DNA from: AP-15 sp963716115
Lineage (GTDB): Bacteria; Pseudomonadota; Alphaproteobacteria; ATCC43930; CGMCC-115725
Assembly: GCA_963716115.1 (NCBI GenBank)
Contig: CAVQSZ010000011.1
Span: forward strand, 1 to 64,000
DNA: 64,000 bases
Direction: 5' to 3'
Numbering within the stretch: the stretch's first letter is position 1; each line of letters begins with the position of its first letter. Under the pieces are notes generated by a model. It did no database searches. It saw nothing but the letters and a program-made list of their open reading frames with translations, and was not told where the DNA came from. Shown piece after piece: positions 56,888-64,000 of this stretch. A program made the position numbers and the translations under genes.

Positions 56888-58369
56888 TTACTGCGAGGGC
56901 GCCGCCGGGCCCGGCGGCGCGTAGAGCGCGGCGGCGTCGCGGGCGAGGGCGGCGCGCGAATCCGGCCGCATGTACATCATGTGGCCGCCTTCGTAGACGC
57001 GCAGCCGGATCGCTGCGCGCGCCGGGGCCGGCAGCCCCAGCTGATCGACCAGCCAGCGCGAGGCGAGGTAGGGCGTCACCAGATCATAGCGCCCGTTGAC
57101 GACCAGCACCTTGGTGCCGGGATGATCGAGGAGCGCCGCCTCGAGCGACGACATCGCCAGGCCCGGACCGCCCTCCCGGCGCTCGCCCTGCCAATTCCAT
57201 TGCCGCGACACGTCCGGGGCGAGCACGCGATACGGAAGATCGGTGTGAAAGCCCAGCGCCTGCGCCGCATAGGCGTTGAAGGCGGCGCCGAAGGCCGCGA
57301 CCGCCGGCCCCAGCACCGGGTCGGCGACGCGGCCGCCGACGGCCGGGCGGGCGACCGTGCCGTCGTAGAGGCTCACCGTCTCGCCCTCGGCGCGACGGAT
57401 CTCGCGGGCGAAGACCTCGCGCGGGACACGGCCGCGGTGGCGGCGGACGATCTCCTCGGACAGCCCGGCGAGGTCGGCGACCTTTCTGATGAACGGGTCG
57501 CCGGCGGCCGGCCGCCCCTTGAGCCCGGCGAGCCCAACCAGATAGTCGGACAGGGCGAAGCGCTCGACCTCCGCGCCGTCGCGGCCGCGGGCGGGGTCGA
57601 ACGCGGCGGCGACGGCGGCGTAGGAGGGCAGGAAAAAGGCGGCGGCGAGGAGGTCCCGCTCGCCCGGATGCAAGGCCGAAAGGTCGAGCGCCGGCGACAC
57701 CAGGACGAGGCCGCTGACCGTCACGTCGACGTCCCGGGGAAGGGCTCGCGCCATCGCCGCGGCGCGGAACCCGCCATAGCTCTCGCCGACCAGATAGACC
57801 GGCGAGCCCCAGCGCTCGTGCCGGGTCAGCCACAGCCGGACGACCGCGCCGAGCGAGGCGAGGTCGGCGTGCACGTCGAAGAACGGCTTGTCCGGGTTCT
57901 CCTCCTTGCCGACCCCGCGGCTGAAGCCGGTGCCGACCGGGTCGACGAAAACAAGGTCGGTGAACGGGAGCCAGGTCGAAGGGTTGTCGACCAGGCGCGC
58001 CGGCGCGCTCGGCGCCGCGCCGGTATCCGGCGTCTCCATGATCCGCGGGCCGAGCGCGCCCAGATGCAGAAAGACCGAGGCGGCGCCCGGGCCGCCGTTG
58101 AAGACGAAGCTGACCGGCCGGCCGCCGCCGGCCGCGGCCTCGGCCAGATAGGCGATCGTATAGATCGAGGCGGTCGCCGCCCCTTTCGCGTCGGTCAGCG
58201 GCAGGGTCTCGACGACCGCATCGTAATCGAGCCGCCGATCGCCGAGCTGGAGGACGTGATGGGTCGCGACCCGCGCCGGCGGACCGCCCTCGGCCTTCTC
58301 CTCGGCGTGAGCGGCGTGGCCGAAGGCGATCAGCAGGAAGCAGACGGTCGCGGCAGCTCTTTGGATCAC
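56888..58369 (-). CDS. Secreted serine carboxypeptidase-like protein (peptidase S10)
   Basis: This 493-residue protein has a signal peptide (ATVCFLLIAFGHAAHAEEK) and the S10 fold: FVFNGGPGAASVFLHLGALG (oxyanion region), GTGFSRGVG, and nucleophile S197 in VGESYGGFRAAAM. A C-terminal Asp lies in VNGRYDLVTPY and His in EGGHMMYMRP. It would act in the periplasm on peptide C-termini. The start is GTG 58369 with ACGAGGA upstream. The frame is intact. HigA converges with a 25-bp gap. Confidence 0.9.
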   Translation of the reverse strand: MIQRAAATVCFLLIAFGHAAHAEEKAEGGPPARVATHHVLQLGDRRLDYDAVVETLPLTDAKGAATASIYTIAYLAEAAAGGGRPVSFVFNGGPGAASVFLHLGALGPRIMETPDTGAAPSAPARLVDNPSTWLPFTDLVFVDPVGTGFSRGVGKEENPDKPFFDVHADLASLGAVVRLWLTRHERWGSPVYLVGESYGGFRAAAMARALPRDVDVTVSGLVLVSPALDLSALHPGERDLLAAAFFLPSYAAVAAAFDPARGRDGAEVERFALSDYLVGLAGLKGRPAAGDPFIRKVADLAGLSEEIVRRHRGRVPREVFAREIRRAEGETVSLYDGTVARPAVGGRVADPVLGPAVAAFGAAFNAYAAQALGFHTDLPYRVLAPDVSRQWNWQGERREGGPGLAMSSLEAALLDHPGTKVLVVNGRYDLVTPYLASRWLVDQLGLPAPARAAIRLRVYEGGHMMYMRPDSRAALARDAAALYAPPGPAAPSQ

Positions 58370-58493
58370 GCATGTCCTCGTGCAACCACGCGCTCGGCCG
58401 GCTTGACCCAGGCCACGGCGCCACCGCAGACTGAAGCGCCCTCGGGATGGCCGGGTCAAGGCTCGGCAATGCAATCGACAACGGGAGGATGGA

Positions 58494-59318
58494 ATGCCCA
58501 GCTCCAATCGGGTGGCGCTGATCACCGGGTGCGGCAAGCCGGTCGGCATCGGCAGCTCGACCGCGCGGGCGCTTGCCGCCGCCGGGGTCGCGGTCGTCGT
58601 TTCCGATGTCGTCTCGACCGGCGTGGCCAACGAGCACAATGTCGAAGGCGACCTCGACGCCACCTGGGGCGGGGTCGACAGCCTGGTCGAGGACATCGTG
58701 CGCCGCGGCGGGACCGCGTCGGCGACCCTGGGCGATGTCAGCGTCGAGGCCGATGCCGGGCGGATGGTCGAGGAGGTGCTGGCGCGCTACGGGCGACTCG
58801 ACATCCTTGTCAACAACGCCGGGGCGCCGCAGGGGGCCGACCGCAACGAGATCGAGGACGTGCCGGTCGAGGCCTGGGACCGCACCCTCGGGGTCAACGC
58901 CCGCGGCTGCTTTCTGATGTCGCGCGCCGCCGTCCCGCCGATGCGCAAGGGGCAGTGGGGGCGGATCGTCAGCGTCTCGTCGAAGGCCGCCTTTCGTCCC
59001 GGCCACCGCCGCGCGACCTACGCCGCCTCGAAAGCGGCGATTGTCGGCTTCACCCGGTCGCTGGCGCTCGACCTCGCGCCCCACGGCATCACGGTCAACG
59101 CCGTCTGCCCCGGCCCGATCCGCACCTCGCGGGCGATCAGCACCAACCGGCGCGAATATGGCGACGACCTCGAGATCGGCTTCAAGGAGCGCGCCAAGGC
59201 GATCCCGGTCGGCCGCTTCGGCAGCCCCGACGAGGTCGCCGCGATGATCGCCTTCCTCGCGTCCGACCAGGCCGGCTTCGTCACCGGCCAGGCGATCGGC
59301 ATCGACGGGGGGTGGTGA
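58494..59318 (+). CDS. Short-chain dehydrogenase/reductase (SDR)
   Basis: This 274-residue NAD(P)-dependent oxidoreductase has the nucleotide loop ALITGCGKPVGIGSSTARAL (with a two-residue insertion against the usual TGxxxGIG), NNAG at 107-110, catalytic Ser around 162, Tyr176 and Lys180 in YAASK, and a C-terminal GQAIGIDGGW. The substrate is unknown. The ATG of the MDR reductase follows directly after its stop, so both are co-transcribed. GGGAGG precedes the start. Confidence 0.92.
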   Translation: MPSSNRVALITGCGKPVGIGSSTARALAAAGVAVVVSDVVSTGVANEHNVEGDLDATWGGVDSLVEDIVRRGGTASATLGDVSVEADAGRMVEEVLARYGRLDILVNNAGAPQGADRNEIEDVPVEAWDRTLGVNARGCFLMSRAAVPPMRKGQWGRIVSVSSKAAFRPGHRRATYAASKAAIVGFTRSLALDLAPHGITVNAVCPGPIRTSRAISTNRREYGDDLEIGFKERAKAIPVGRFGSPDEVAAMIAFLASDQAGFVTGQAIGIDGGW

Positions 59319-59319
59319 G

Positions 59320-60309
59320 ATGAAACGGGTCGACATCGCCGCCTACGGGCCGCCCGAGACGGTCGCGAGCTGCGTCGAGGTTCCGGATGTCGGGGCGCCG
59401 GGGTCGGGCGAGGTCGTGCTCGACGTGCTCGCCTTTCCGATCAACCCGGCCGACATCTCGTTCTGCCGCGGCAATTATCGGCTGCGCCCGCCGCTGCCGG
59501 CCACGCCCGGCGCCGAATGCGTCGGCCGCGTCGCCGCCGTCGGCGCCGGGGTCGGCGATCTGCGGGTGGGCGACCTCGTGGTCAACATGCAGCGCGAGAA
59601 CTGGGTGCAGCGCCGCCGGGTGCGCGGCGAGGACGCCGTGCCGATCCCGGCCGGGCTCGATGTGGCGCAGGCGGCGATGCTGCGGATCAACCCGCCGACG
59701 GCGCTGTTGCTGCTCGAGGACCATGTCGCGCTTCAGCCGGGCGACTGGGTGATCCAGGACGTAGCCAACTCCGCGGTCGGGCGCCACCTGATCGTGCTGG
59801 CGAAGGCGAAGGGGGTGCGCACGATCAATGTCGTGCGGCGCGACGATGTAGCGGCCGAGCTGACGGCACTCGGGGCCGATGTCGTGCTCAAGGACGGTCC
59901 CGACCTCGCCGAGCGGGCGCGGGCCGCGGCCGGCGGGGCGCCGATCCGGCTCGGCGTCGACGCGGTCTCGGGCGCGGCCTGCCGGCGCATCGGCGACTGC
60001 CTCGCCGACGGCGGCGTGCTGGTCAATTACGGCTCGATGTCGGGCGAGGACGCGGCGATCTCGCGCGCCGCCCTCAATATGCGCGGCGTCGGGCTGACCG
60101 GCTTCAACCTCGGGCGCGGCCTCGCCAGGCGGACACCAGAGCAGGTGCGGGCGGTTTATGCCGATTTGGGGCTCAAGCTGCGCGACGGCGTGCTGAAGGC
60201 GCCGATCGATTCCTTCTACCCGATCGAGGACATCAAGGCGGCGCTCGCCCATGCCCAGCAGGGTGGCCGAAACGGCAAGGTGCTGGTGCTGCCGAACGGG
60301 CCGCTGTGA
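59320..60309 (+). CDS. MDR family reductase (MECR/2-enoyl thioester reductase-like)
   Basis: This 329-residue medium-chain dehydrogenase/reductase lacks zinc-ligand cysteines. It has INPADISFCRGNYRLRPPLP, TPGAECVGRVAAVG, NPPTALLLLEDHVALQPGDW and the modified nucleotide loop VANSAVGRHLIVLAKAKGVR. This matches mitochondrial-type trans-2-enoyl-thioester reductases. It forms a two-gene unit with the SDR and may complete a ketoreduction/enoyl-reduction pair. Confidence 0.87.
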   Translation: MKRVDIAAYGPPETVASCVEVPDVGAPGSGEVVLDVLAFPINPADISFCRGNYRLRPPLPATPGAECVGRVAAVGAGVGDLRVGDLVVNMQRENWVQRRRVRGEDAVPIPAGLDVAQAAMLRINPPTALLLLEDHVALQPGDWVIQDVANSAVGRHLIVLAKAKGVRTINVVRRDDVAAELTALGADVVLKDGPDLAERARAAAGGAPIRLGVDAVSGAACRRIGDCLADGGVLVNYGSMSGEDAAISRAALNMRGVGLTGFNLGRGLARRTPEQVRAVYADLGLKLRDGVLKAPIDSFYPIEDIKAALAHAQQGGRNGKVLVLPNGPL

Positions 60310-60337
60310 GTGTCAGGCCCGAAATACCGAGCTATAC

Positions 60338-60429
60338 GCAACTCCGGACACCCCTTGCCCGGACTTGTTCCGGGCATCCACGCCCCTGCGACCGTGGATC
60401 AGGTTCGGGCCAGTGGTGTCCAGGGTTGC
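60338..60429. repeat. Short MITE-like palindromic element
   Basis: This element is about 92 bp. Terminal inverted repeats GCAACTCCGGACACC (60338-60352) and GGTGTCCAGGGTTGC (60415-60429) match at 13 of 15 positions. The inside carries GCCCGGACTTGTTCCGGGC, a hairpin of the same style as the one inside the element at 20408. It fills the gap between the MDR gene and the convergent MBL gene. Confidence 0.65.
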
Positions 60430-60448
60430 ATGGGCCGGCGTGCGGCCG

Positions 60449-61241
60449 TCACCACTTGTTGCGCAGCTCGCGCAGCCGCAGGAACACCGTCTTCGGGTCC
60501 GGGTCGTCGGGGAGGTCCGGAAAGGCCTCGCGCAGCCGCCGGACGACCGACGGGCTCGACAGCCGAAAGAAAGTGTTGATCTCGCGCTCGACCGCCAAGG
60601 TGGTGACGAGCGCCTTTGTCGTGTCCTGCCGCTCCATCTGCGGCAGCATCGCCTTGGCGCCGGCGTTGTCCGGCTCGCGGTCGAGGGTGAAGGCGAGGTT
60701 GCGGGCGATGTAGTCGTGCCCGGGATAGATCAAGGTGTTTTCCGGCAATTTGGCGAGCTGGCCGACAAAGGTGTTGTAGAGCTCGTTCGGATGGCCGCCA
60801 TTGTGGCAGTTGCCGGCCCCCGCGTTGAAGAGGGTGTCGCCGCAGAAGAGCGCCGGCGCGTCGCCGTGCGAGCGCACGCAGATATGCGACATCGTGTGCC
60901 CCGGCGTGTCGAGGCATTCGAGCTCGACGGTCCGGCCGACCTTGATCACATCGCCGGCGCGCAGGCCCCGGGTCATCTCCGCGATCTTGTCCCTGGCGTT
61001 GACGTGGGCCGAGCACCACGGCCCCGGTCGCCGCCACCATCTGCGGGTTGCCGCCGGTGTGGTCGTGGTGCTCGTGGGTGTTGAGGATTTGGGTGATGGT
61101 CCAGCCCTTGGCCTTGGCGGCGGCGAGGCATTTTTGATGGTCGAGCGGGTCGACCGCCAGCGCCTCGCCGGTTTCGCCGCAGGCGATCAGGTAGTTGAAG
61201 TTGCGACCGGCATTCGCGGTCCAGATCTGCTCGACGATCAT
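60449..61241 (-). CDS. MBL-fold hydrolase (glyoxalase II-like), one frameshift
   Basis: This metallo-beta-lactamase-fold protein of about 263 residues starts MIVEQIWTANAGRNFNYLIA, with the metal motif NTHEHHDHTGGN, then LDTPGHTMSHICVRSHGDAP, FCGDTLFNAGAGNC and YPGHDYIARNLAFTLDREP, the glyoxalase II pattern. The C-terminal helical domain binds the thioester. The frame changes near 61012, where GCTCGGCCCAC carries one extra G. Reading across gives VVLAHVNARDKIAEMTRG. The length is one base over whole codons. Confidence 0.85.
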
Positions 61242-61338
61242 CGCTCGGCCCTCCGCCGTTCCACCGCCCGGACTGTAGCGCCCCGCCGCCCGGCTGGCCA
61301 CCGCCAAGCTTGCCCGCGCGCCGCGTCCCGCGCCCGGA

Positions 61339-62400
61339 TCACTCCGCCGCGCGGCGGTCGAGCGGGCCGAGCGCCCGCTCGACCCGCGGCCTGACCTCGC
61401 TGATCATCAGCTCCATCGAGCGCATCGCCGCCTGGTGCGGGGTAGAGCCGACCTTGAACGAAAAGCAGATGTGCGCCGGGTGGGCCGCGCGGATCTCGCC
61501 GACCAGCTTCTCGGCCACGGTGTCGACATCGCCGATCAGCAGGTCGTCGCGGATCTGCTCGAGCGGCGGCTCGTCGGGGAACGGCCGGTCGACCAGCACC
61601 GCGCCCTGCATGACTTCCTGCCGCCGCCGCAGGCTCGAGGCGAGGCGGGTCTGGTAGCGCGCATTCTCGGCGAAGCGCAGCCCCTCCTCCTTGCTGTCGG
61701 TGATGTGGCAGAAGCGGTTGACGGTGATGTGGGCGTTGGCGAGCGGCACGCCCTCGGCCTGGTAGGCGGCCTTGATGACCTCGTACTGCTCGGCCAGCAG
61801 CGCGGCGCCGCCGACCCGGCCCGACGACAGCACGCGGTAGCCGCGCCGCGCCGCGGCGCGAAACATCGCCTCGGTATGGCCGGCGACATAAATCGGCAGC
61901 GGCTTCTGCACCGGCCGGGCCGGGATGTGGGTCCGCGCGATCCGATAGCGCCGGCCGTCATAGCTGAAGAAATCCTGCGAGAAGGCGCGATCGAGGATGT
62001 CGCAGAATTCCTCGGTGATCTCCAGATTGTCGTTGATGTCGACGCCGAACCGCTCGAATTCGTAGGGCTGATAGCCGGCCCCGACGCCGAGCATCAGGCG
62101 CCCGTTCGACAGCGCGTCGGCGGTGGCGATCTCGGCTGCGAGCCGCGCCGGGTTGTAGAGCGGCAGCACCACGACCGCGGTGCCGAGCCGGATCCTCGTG
62201 GTGATCGAGGCGCAGTGCGCGACCAGCATCAGCGGCGACGCGCACAGGCAGTAATTCGAGAAATGGTGCTCGGCGAACCAGGCGGTCGCGTAGCCGAGCT
62301 CGTCGGCGCGCCGCGTCTGCTCGGCGACCTCGGCGAAAACCTCGGCCGTCGGCTTTGCCGGGTCGCGCGAGCCCATCAGGTTGAAGATGCCGTATTCCAT
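61339..62400 (-). CDS. Luciferase-like monooxygenase (LLM family)
   Basis: This 353-residue flavin-dependent monooxygenase of the bacterial luciferase fold reads MEYGIFNLMGSRDP, YATAWFAEHHFSNYCLCASP, RIRLGTAVVVLPLYNPARLA, LMLGVGAGYQPYEFERFGVD and FYDILDRAF-like EEFCDILDRAFSQDFFSYDG. It uses reduced FMN or F420; the substrate is unknown. ATG 62400 is preferred for its fit to the family N-terminus; ATG 62412 is the alternative. The frame is intact. Confidence 0.88.
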   Translation of the reverse strand: MEYGIFNLMGSRDPAKPTAEVFAEVAEQTRRADELGYATAWFAEHHFSNYCLCASPLMLVAHCASITTRIRLGTAVVVLPLYNPARLAAEIATADALSNGRLMLGVGAGYQPYEFERFGVDINDNLEITEEFCDILDRAFSQDFFSYDGRRYRIARTHIPARPVQKPLPIYVAGHTEAMFRAAARRGYRVLSSGRVGGAALLAEQYEVIKAAYQAEGVPLANAHITVNRFCHITDSKEEGLRFAENARYQTRLASSLRRRQEVMQGAVLVDRPFPDEPPLEQIRDDLLIGDVDTVAEKLVGEIRAAHPAHICFSFKVGSTPHQAAMRSMELMISEVRPRVERALGPLDRRAAE

Positions 62401-62513
62401 CGCCCGCTCCATCGCCTCGCCAGGGACGCCGCCAGCGTGGGCGCGATGACCCGATGGCGTCAAGCGCCCGGCTGCTGGCCGAGCGGGCGCGCCGGCGCCC
62501 GGCGCTGCCTCGG

Positions 62514-63479
62514 TCAGGCGAGGACGCGGTTCAGGAACGCGTCGATCCTCGCCGCCGCCGATTTCGCCAGCCGGCTCGGGAAGAGCGTGAAGCCGTGCGC
62601 GCCGCCGGGGTAGACCGCAAGCTCGGCCTCATTCCCGGCCGCGACCCAGCGCGCGTGCATGAACAGGGTGTCGTCGAGCAGCGCATCCCTGGTCCCGACC
62701 GTGAACAGCGCCGGGCACAAGCCCTTCAGGTCGGCGTAGAGCGGGGAAACATCGGGCGCGCGCCGGTCGGCGGCCGTCGGCAGGAACGCGTCGTAGAATT
62801 GCTGCATGTCGATCGTGCGCAGCACCAGCCGGGTGTCGCCGAACAGACGCTGGCTCGGCGTCATGCTCAGATCGAACGCGCCATAGACGATGTTGGCGCC
62901 GCAGAACCCGGCATAGCCGTGGCGGTCCCGCATGCGCAGGATCGTCGCCGCGGTCAGGTGCCCGCCCGCCAATTCGCCGCCGATCGTCAGCGCATCGACG
63001 CCGAATTCCTTCCTGCCGTTCCGAACCAGCCAGAGCGCTGCGGCCTCGCAATCGTCCGGACCCGCCGGGTAGGGATGCTCCGGGGCCAGCCGGTATTCCA
63101 CCGCGACCACGGCCTGACCCGTGTTGTCGGCGATCCGCTCCAGCATCGCATCCTGCATGTCGGCGCCGCCCAGCACCCAGCCGCCGCCGTGGAGGTGCAG
63201 ATGGATCCCGCGCGGCTGCGGCGGCGCGATGATCCGCAACGGGATCTGCCGGCCGTCCTTGCCGGCGATCGCGATGGTGCGCGCCCGGCCCGACATCACC
63301 GGCGCCGGGAACGGCCCTTCGCCGCGCCGGCGCGCGGCCCGCATGGCCTCGGCCCCGACGACCCACCATTCCGGCTGGCCGGTCAGCAGCGCGATCATCT
63401 GCGCGTTCAGCCCGGCCGTATCGGGGTCGATCGCCGCGTCGCCGAACAAAGCGGGATCGAACGGGCGGGTATCGGTCAT
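62514..63479 (-). CDS. Alpha/beta hydrolase (HSL/GDXG family) with nucleophile Ser replaced by Leu
   Basis: This 321-residue protein has the hormone-sensitive-lipase esterase fold: HLHLHGGGWVLGG (oxyanion HGGGW at 97-101), VAVEYRLAPEHPYPAGPDDC, Asp in VGTRDALLDD (D265) and His in YPGGAHGFTLFPS (H295). The nucleophile elbow, normally G-D/E-S-A-G-G, reads GGELAGGHL. Residue 170 is Leu (codon TTG at 62970-62972), one base away from the serine codon TCG. If the sequence is right the protein is not a classical esterase. Confidence 0.88.
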   Translation of the reverse strand: MTDTRPFDPALFGDAAIDPDTAGLNAQMIALLTGQPEWWVVGAEAMRAARRRGEGPFPAPVMSGRARTIAIAGKDGRQIPLRIIAPPQPRGIHLHLHGGGWVLGGADMQDAMLERIADNTGQAVVAVEYRLAPEHPYPAGPDDCEAAALWLVRNGRKEFGVDALTIGGELAGGHLTAATILRMRDRHGYAGFCGANIVYGAFDLSMTPSQRLFGDTRLVLRTIDMQQFYDAFLPTAADRRAPDVSPLYADLKGLCPALFTVGTRDALLDDTLFMHARWVAAGNEAELAVYPGGAHGFTLFPSRLAKSAAARIDAFLNRVLA

Positions 63480-63654
63480 TGGCGTCCCTCCTCGCGTTTT
63501 CAACGGTCCGGGTCGAAGCGGCGGAAGGCGCGTGGAGCCGGACCGGAGAGTCGCCGCGAGCCGCCGACGCCGGGAGCACGCCCGTGCGAGCTCCGCGCGC
63601 ATGACATGATATGTTCCATTGGGCGGGTTGAAACGCAACCAGGAGGAAGCAGGC

Positions 63655-64000
63655 ATGAAGCTCGGCGTAGCCCTTCCGATCGTCGATATCGGCGGCGACC
63701 CGGCGACCCTGCGGGAATTCGCGCAGGCAGCCGAGGAGATCGGCTATCACGGCATCGCCGCCCCCGACCACGTGCTGGGCGTCAATGTCGCGAGCCGGCC
63801 CGATTGGACCCAGGGCCGCGCCCGGTCGACCGATTTGTACCACGACCCGTTCGTGCTGTTCGGATTCCTCGCCGGGTGCACCGGGATCGCCGATTTCTCG
63901 ACCCAGGTGCTGATCCTGGCGCAGCGCCAGGCCGTGCTCGTCGCCAAGCAGGCCGCCTCTCTCGACGTGCTGTCGGGCGGGCGCTTGCGCCTCGGGATCG
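63655..64000 (+). CDS. Luciferase-like (F420-dependent type) monooxygenase, cut by window end
   Basis: This is the first 115 residues of a TIM-barrel flavin-dependent oxidoreductase: MKLGVALPIVDIGGDPATLR, FAQAAEEIGYHGIAAPDHVL, YHDPFVLFGFLAGCTGIADF and QAASLDVLSGGRLRLGI. This is the pattern of LLM class F420-dependent oxidoreductases. AGGAGGAAGCAGGC precedes the ATG. The gene runs beyond the window, so its C-terminal part is not seen. Confidence 0.88.
   Translation, partial: MKLGVALPIVDIGGDPATLREFAQAAEEIGYHGIAAPDHVLGVNVASRPDWTQGRARSTDLYHDPFVLFGFLAGCTGIADFSTQVLILAQRQAVLVAKQAASLDVLSGGRLRLGI

Overview
The window reads as chromosomal DNA of a GC-rich alphaproteobacterium, possibly of the Hyphomicrobiales or Rhodospirillales. 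This rests on an Asp-rich (Mg-type) HemB, a SPOR-tailed D-Ala-D-Ala carboxypeptidase, a cyclase-TPR protein, several CaiB-type CoA transferases, TauD dioxygenases, luciferase-like monooxygenases, and dispersed palindromic repeats of the kind common in Bradyrhizobium relatives. The placement is an inference from gene content; no rRNA or tRNA was seen.

1-13906 is a type I-G (formerly I-U) CRISPR-Cas locus. A 58-repeat array is read leftward from a leader at 4344-4549. cas2 and a cas4-cas1 fusion lie next to the leader on the minus strand. The interference operon csb1 (Cas7), csb2 (Cas5-Cas6), cas3 and cas8 diverges on the plus strand, with a small helix-turn-helix ORF between the two arms. csb1, csb2, the helicase/HD junction of cas3, and cas8 all carry frameshifts. 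Spacers 16-57 have a strikingly unnatural composition, with no internal AA or TT.

13907-38586 is catabolic and envelope metabolism: a MmgE/PrpD plus Gfo/Idh pair, a methyltransferase, a sulfatase, MarC and DUF202 membrane proteins, a frameshifted outer-membrane protein, an amidohydrolase, a Rieske ferredoxin, an FAH hydrolase diverging from two TauD dioxygenases, an NHL-repeat protein, a DUF433/DUF5615 pair, a four-gene operon of two CoA transferases, a DUF35 protein and a thiolase, a DHA2 efflux pump, and an MBL-rhodanese fusion.

38587-41330 is a less GC-rich mobile patch. It holds a decayed RAYT transposase flanked by REP sequences, and an IS5/IS427-type element whose 3-bp target duplication lies inside a small secreted-protein gene. 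Removing the element restores that reading frame exactly.

41382-64000 holds hemB, an orphan ParD-like antitoxin, a two-subunit ThDP decarboxylase, a CoA transferase and an enoyl-CoA hydratase, a deacetylase with a RidA protein, a cyclase-TPR protein, a D-Ala-D-Ala carboxypeptidase, a phosphomannomutase-galU pair for sugar nucleotides, higBA, a serine carboxypeptidase, an SDR-MDR pair, an MBL hydrolase, two luciferase-like monooxygenases, and an esterase-like protein whose nucleophile serine is replaced by leucine.

Single-base indels, many in short homopolymers, interrupt otherwise well-conserved genes throughout, including galU. Most are therefore more likely sequence errors than pseudogenes.
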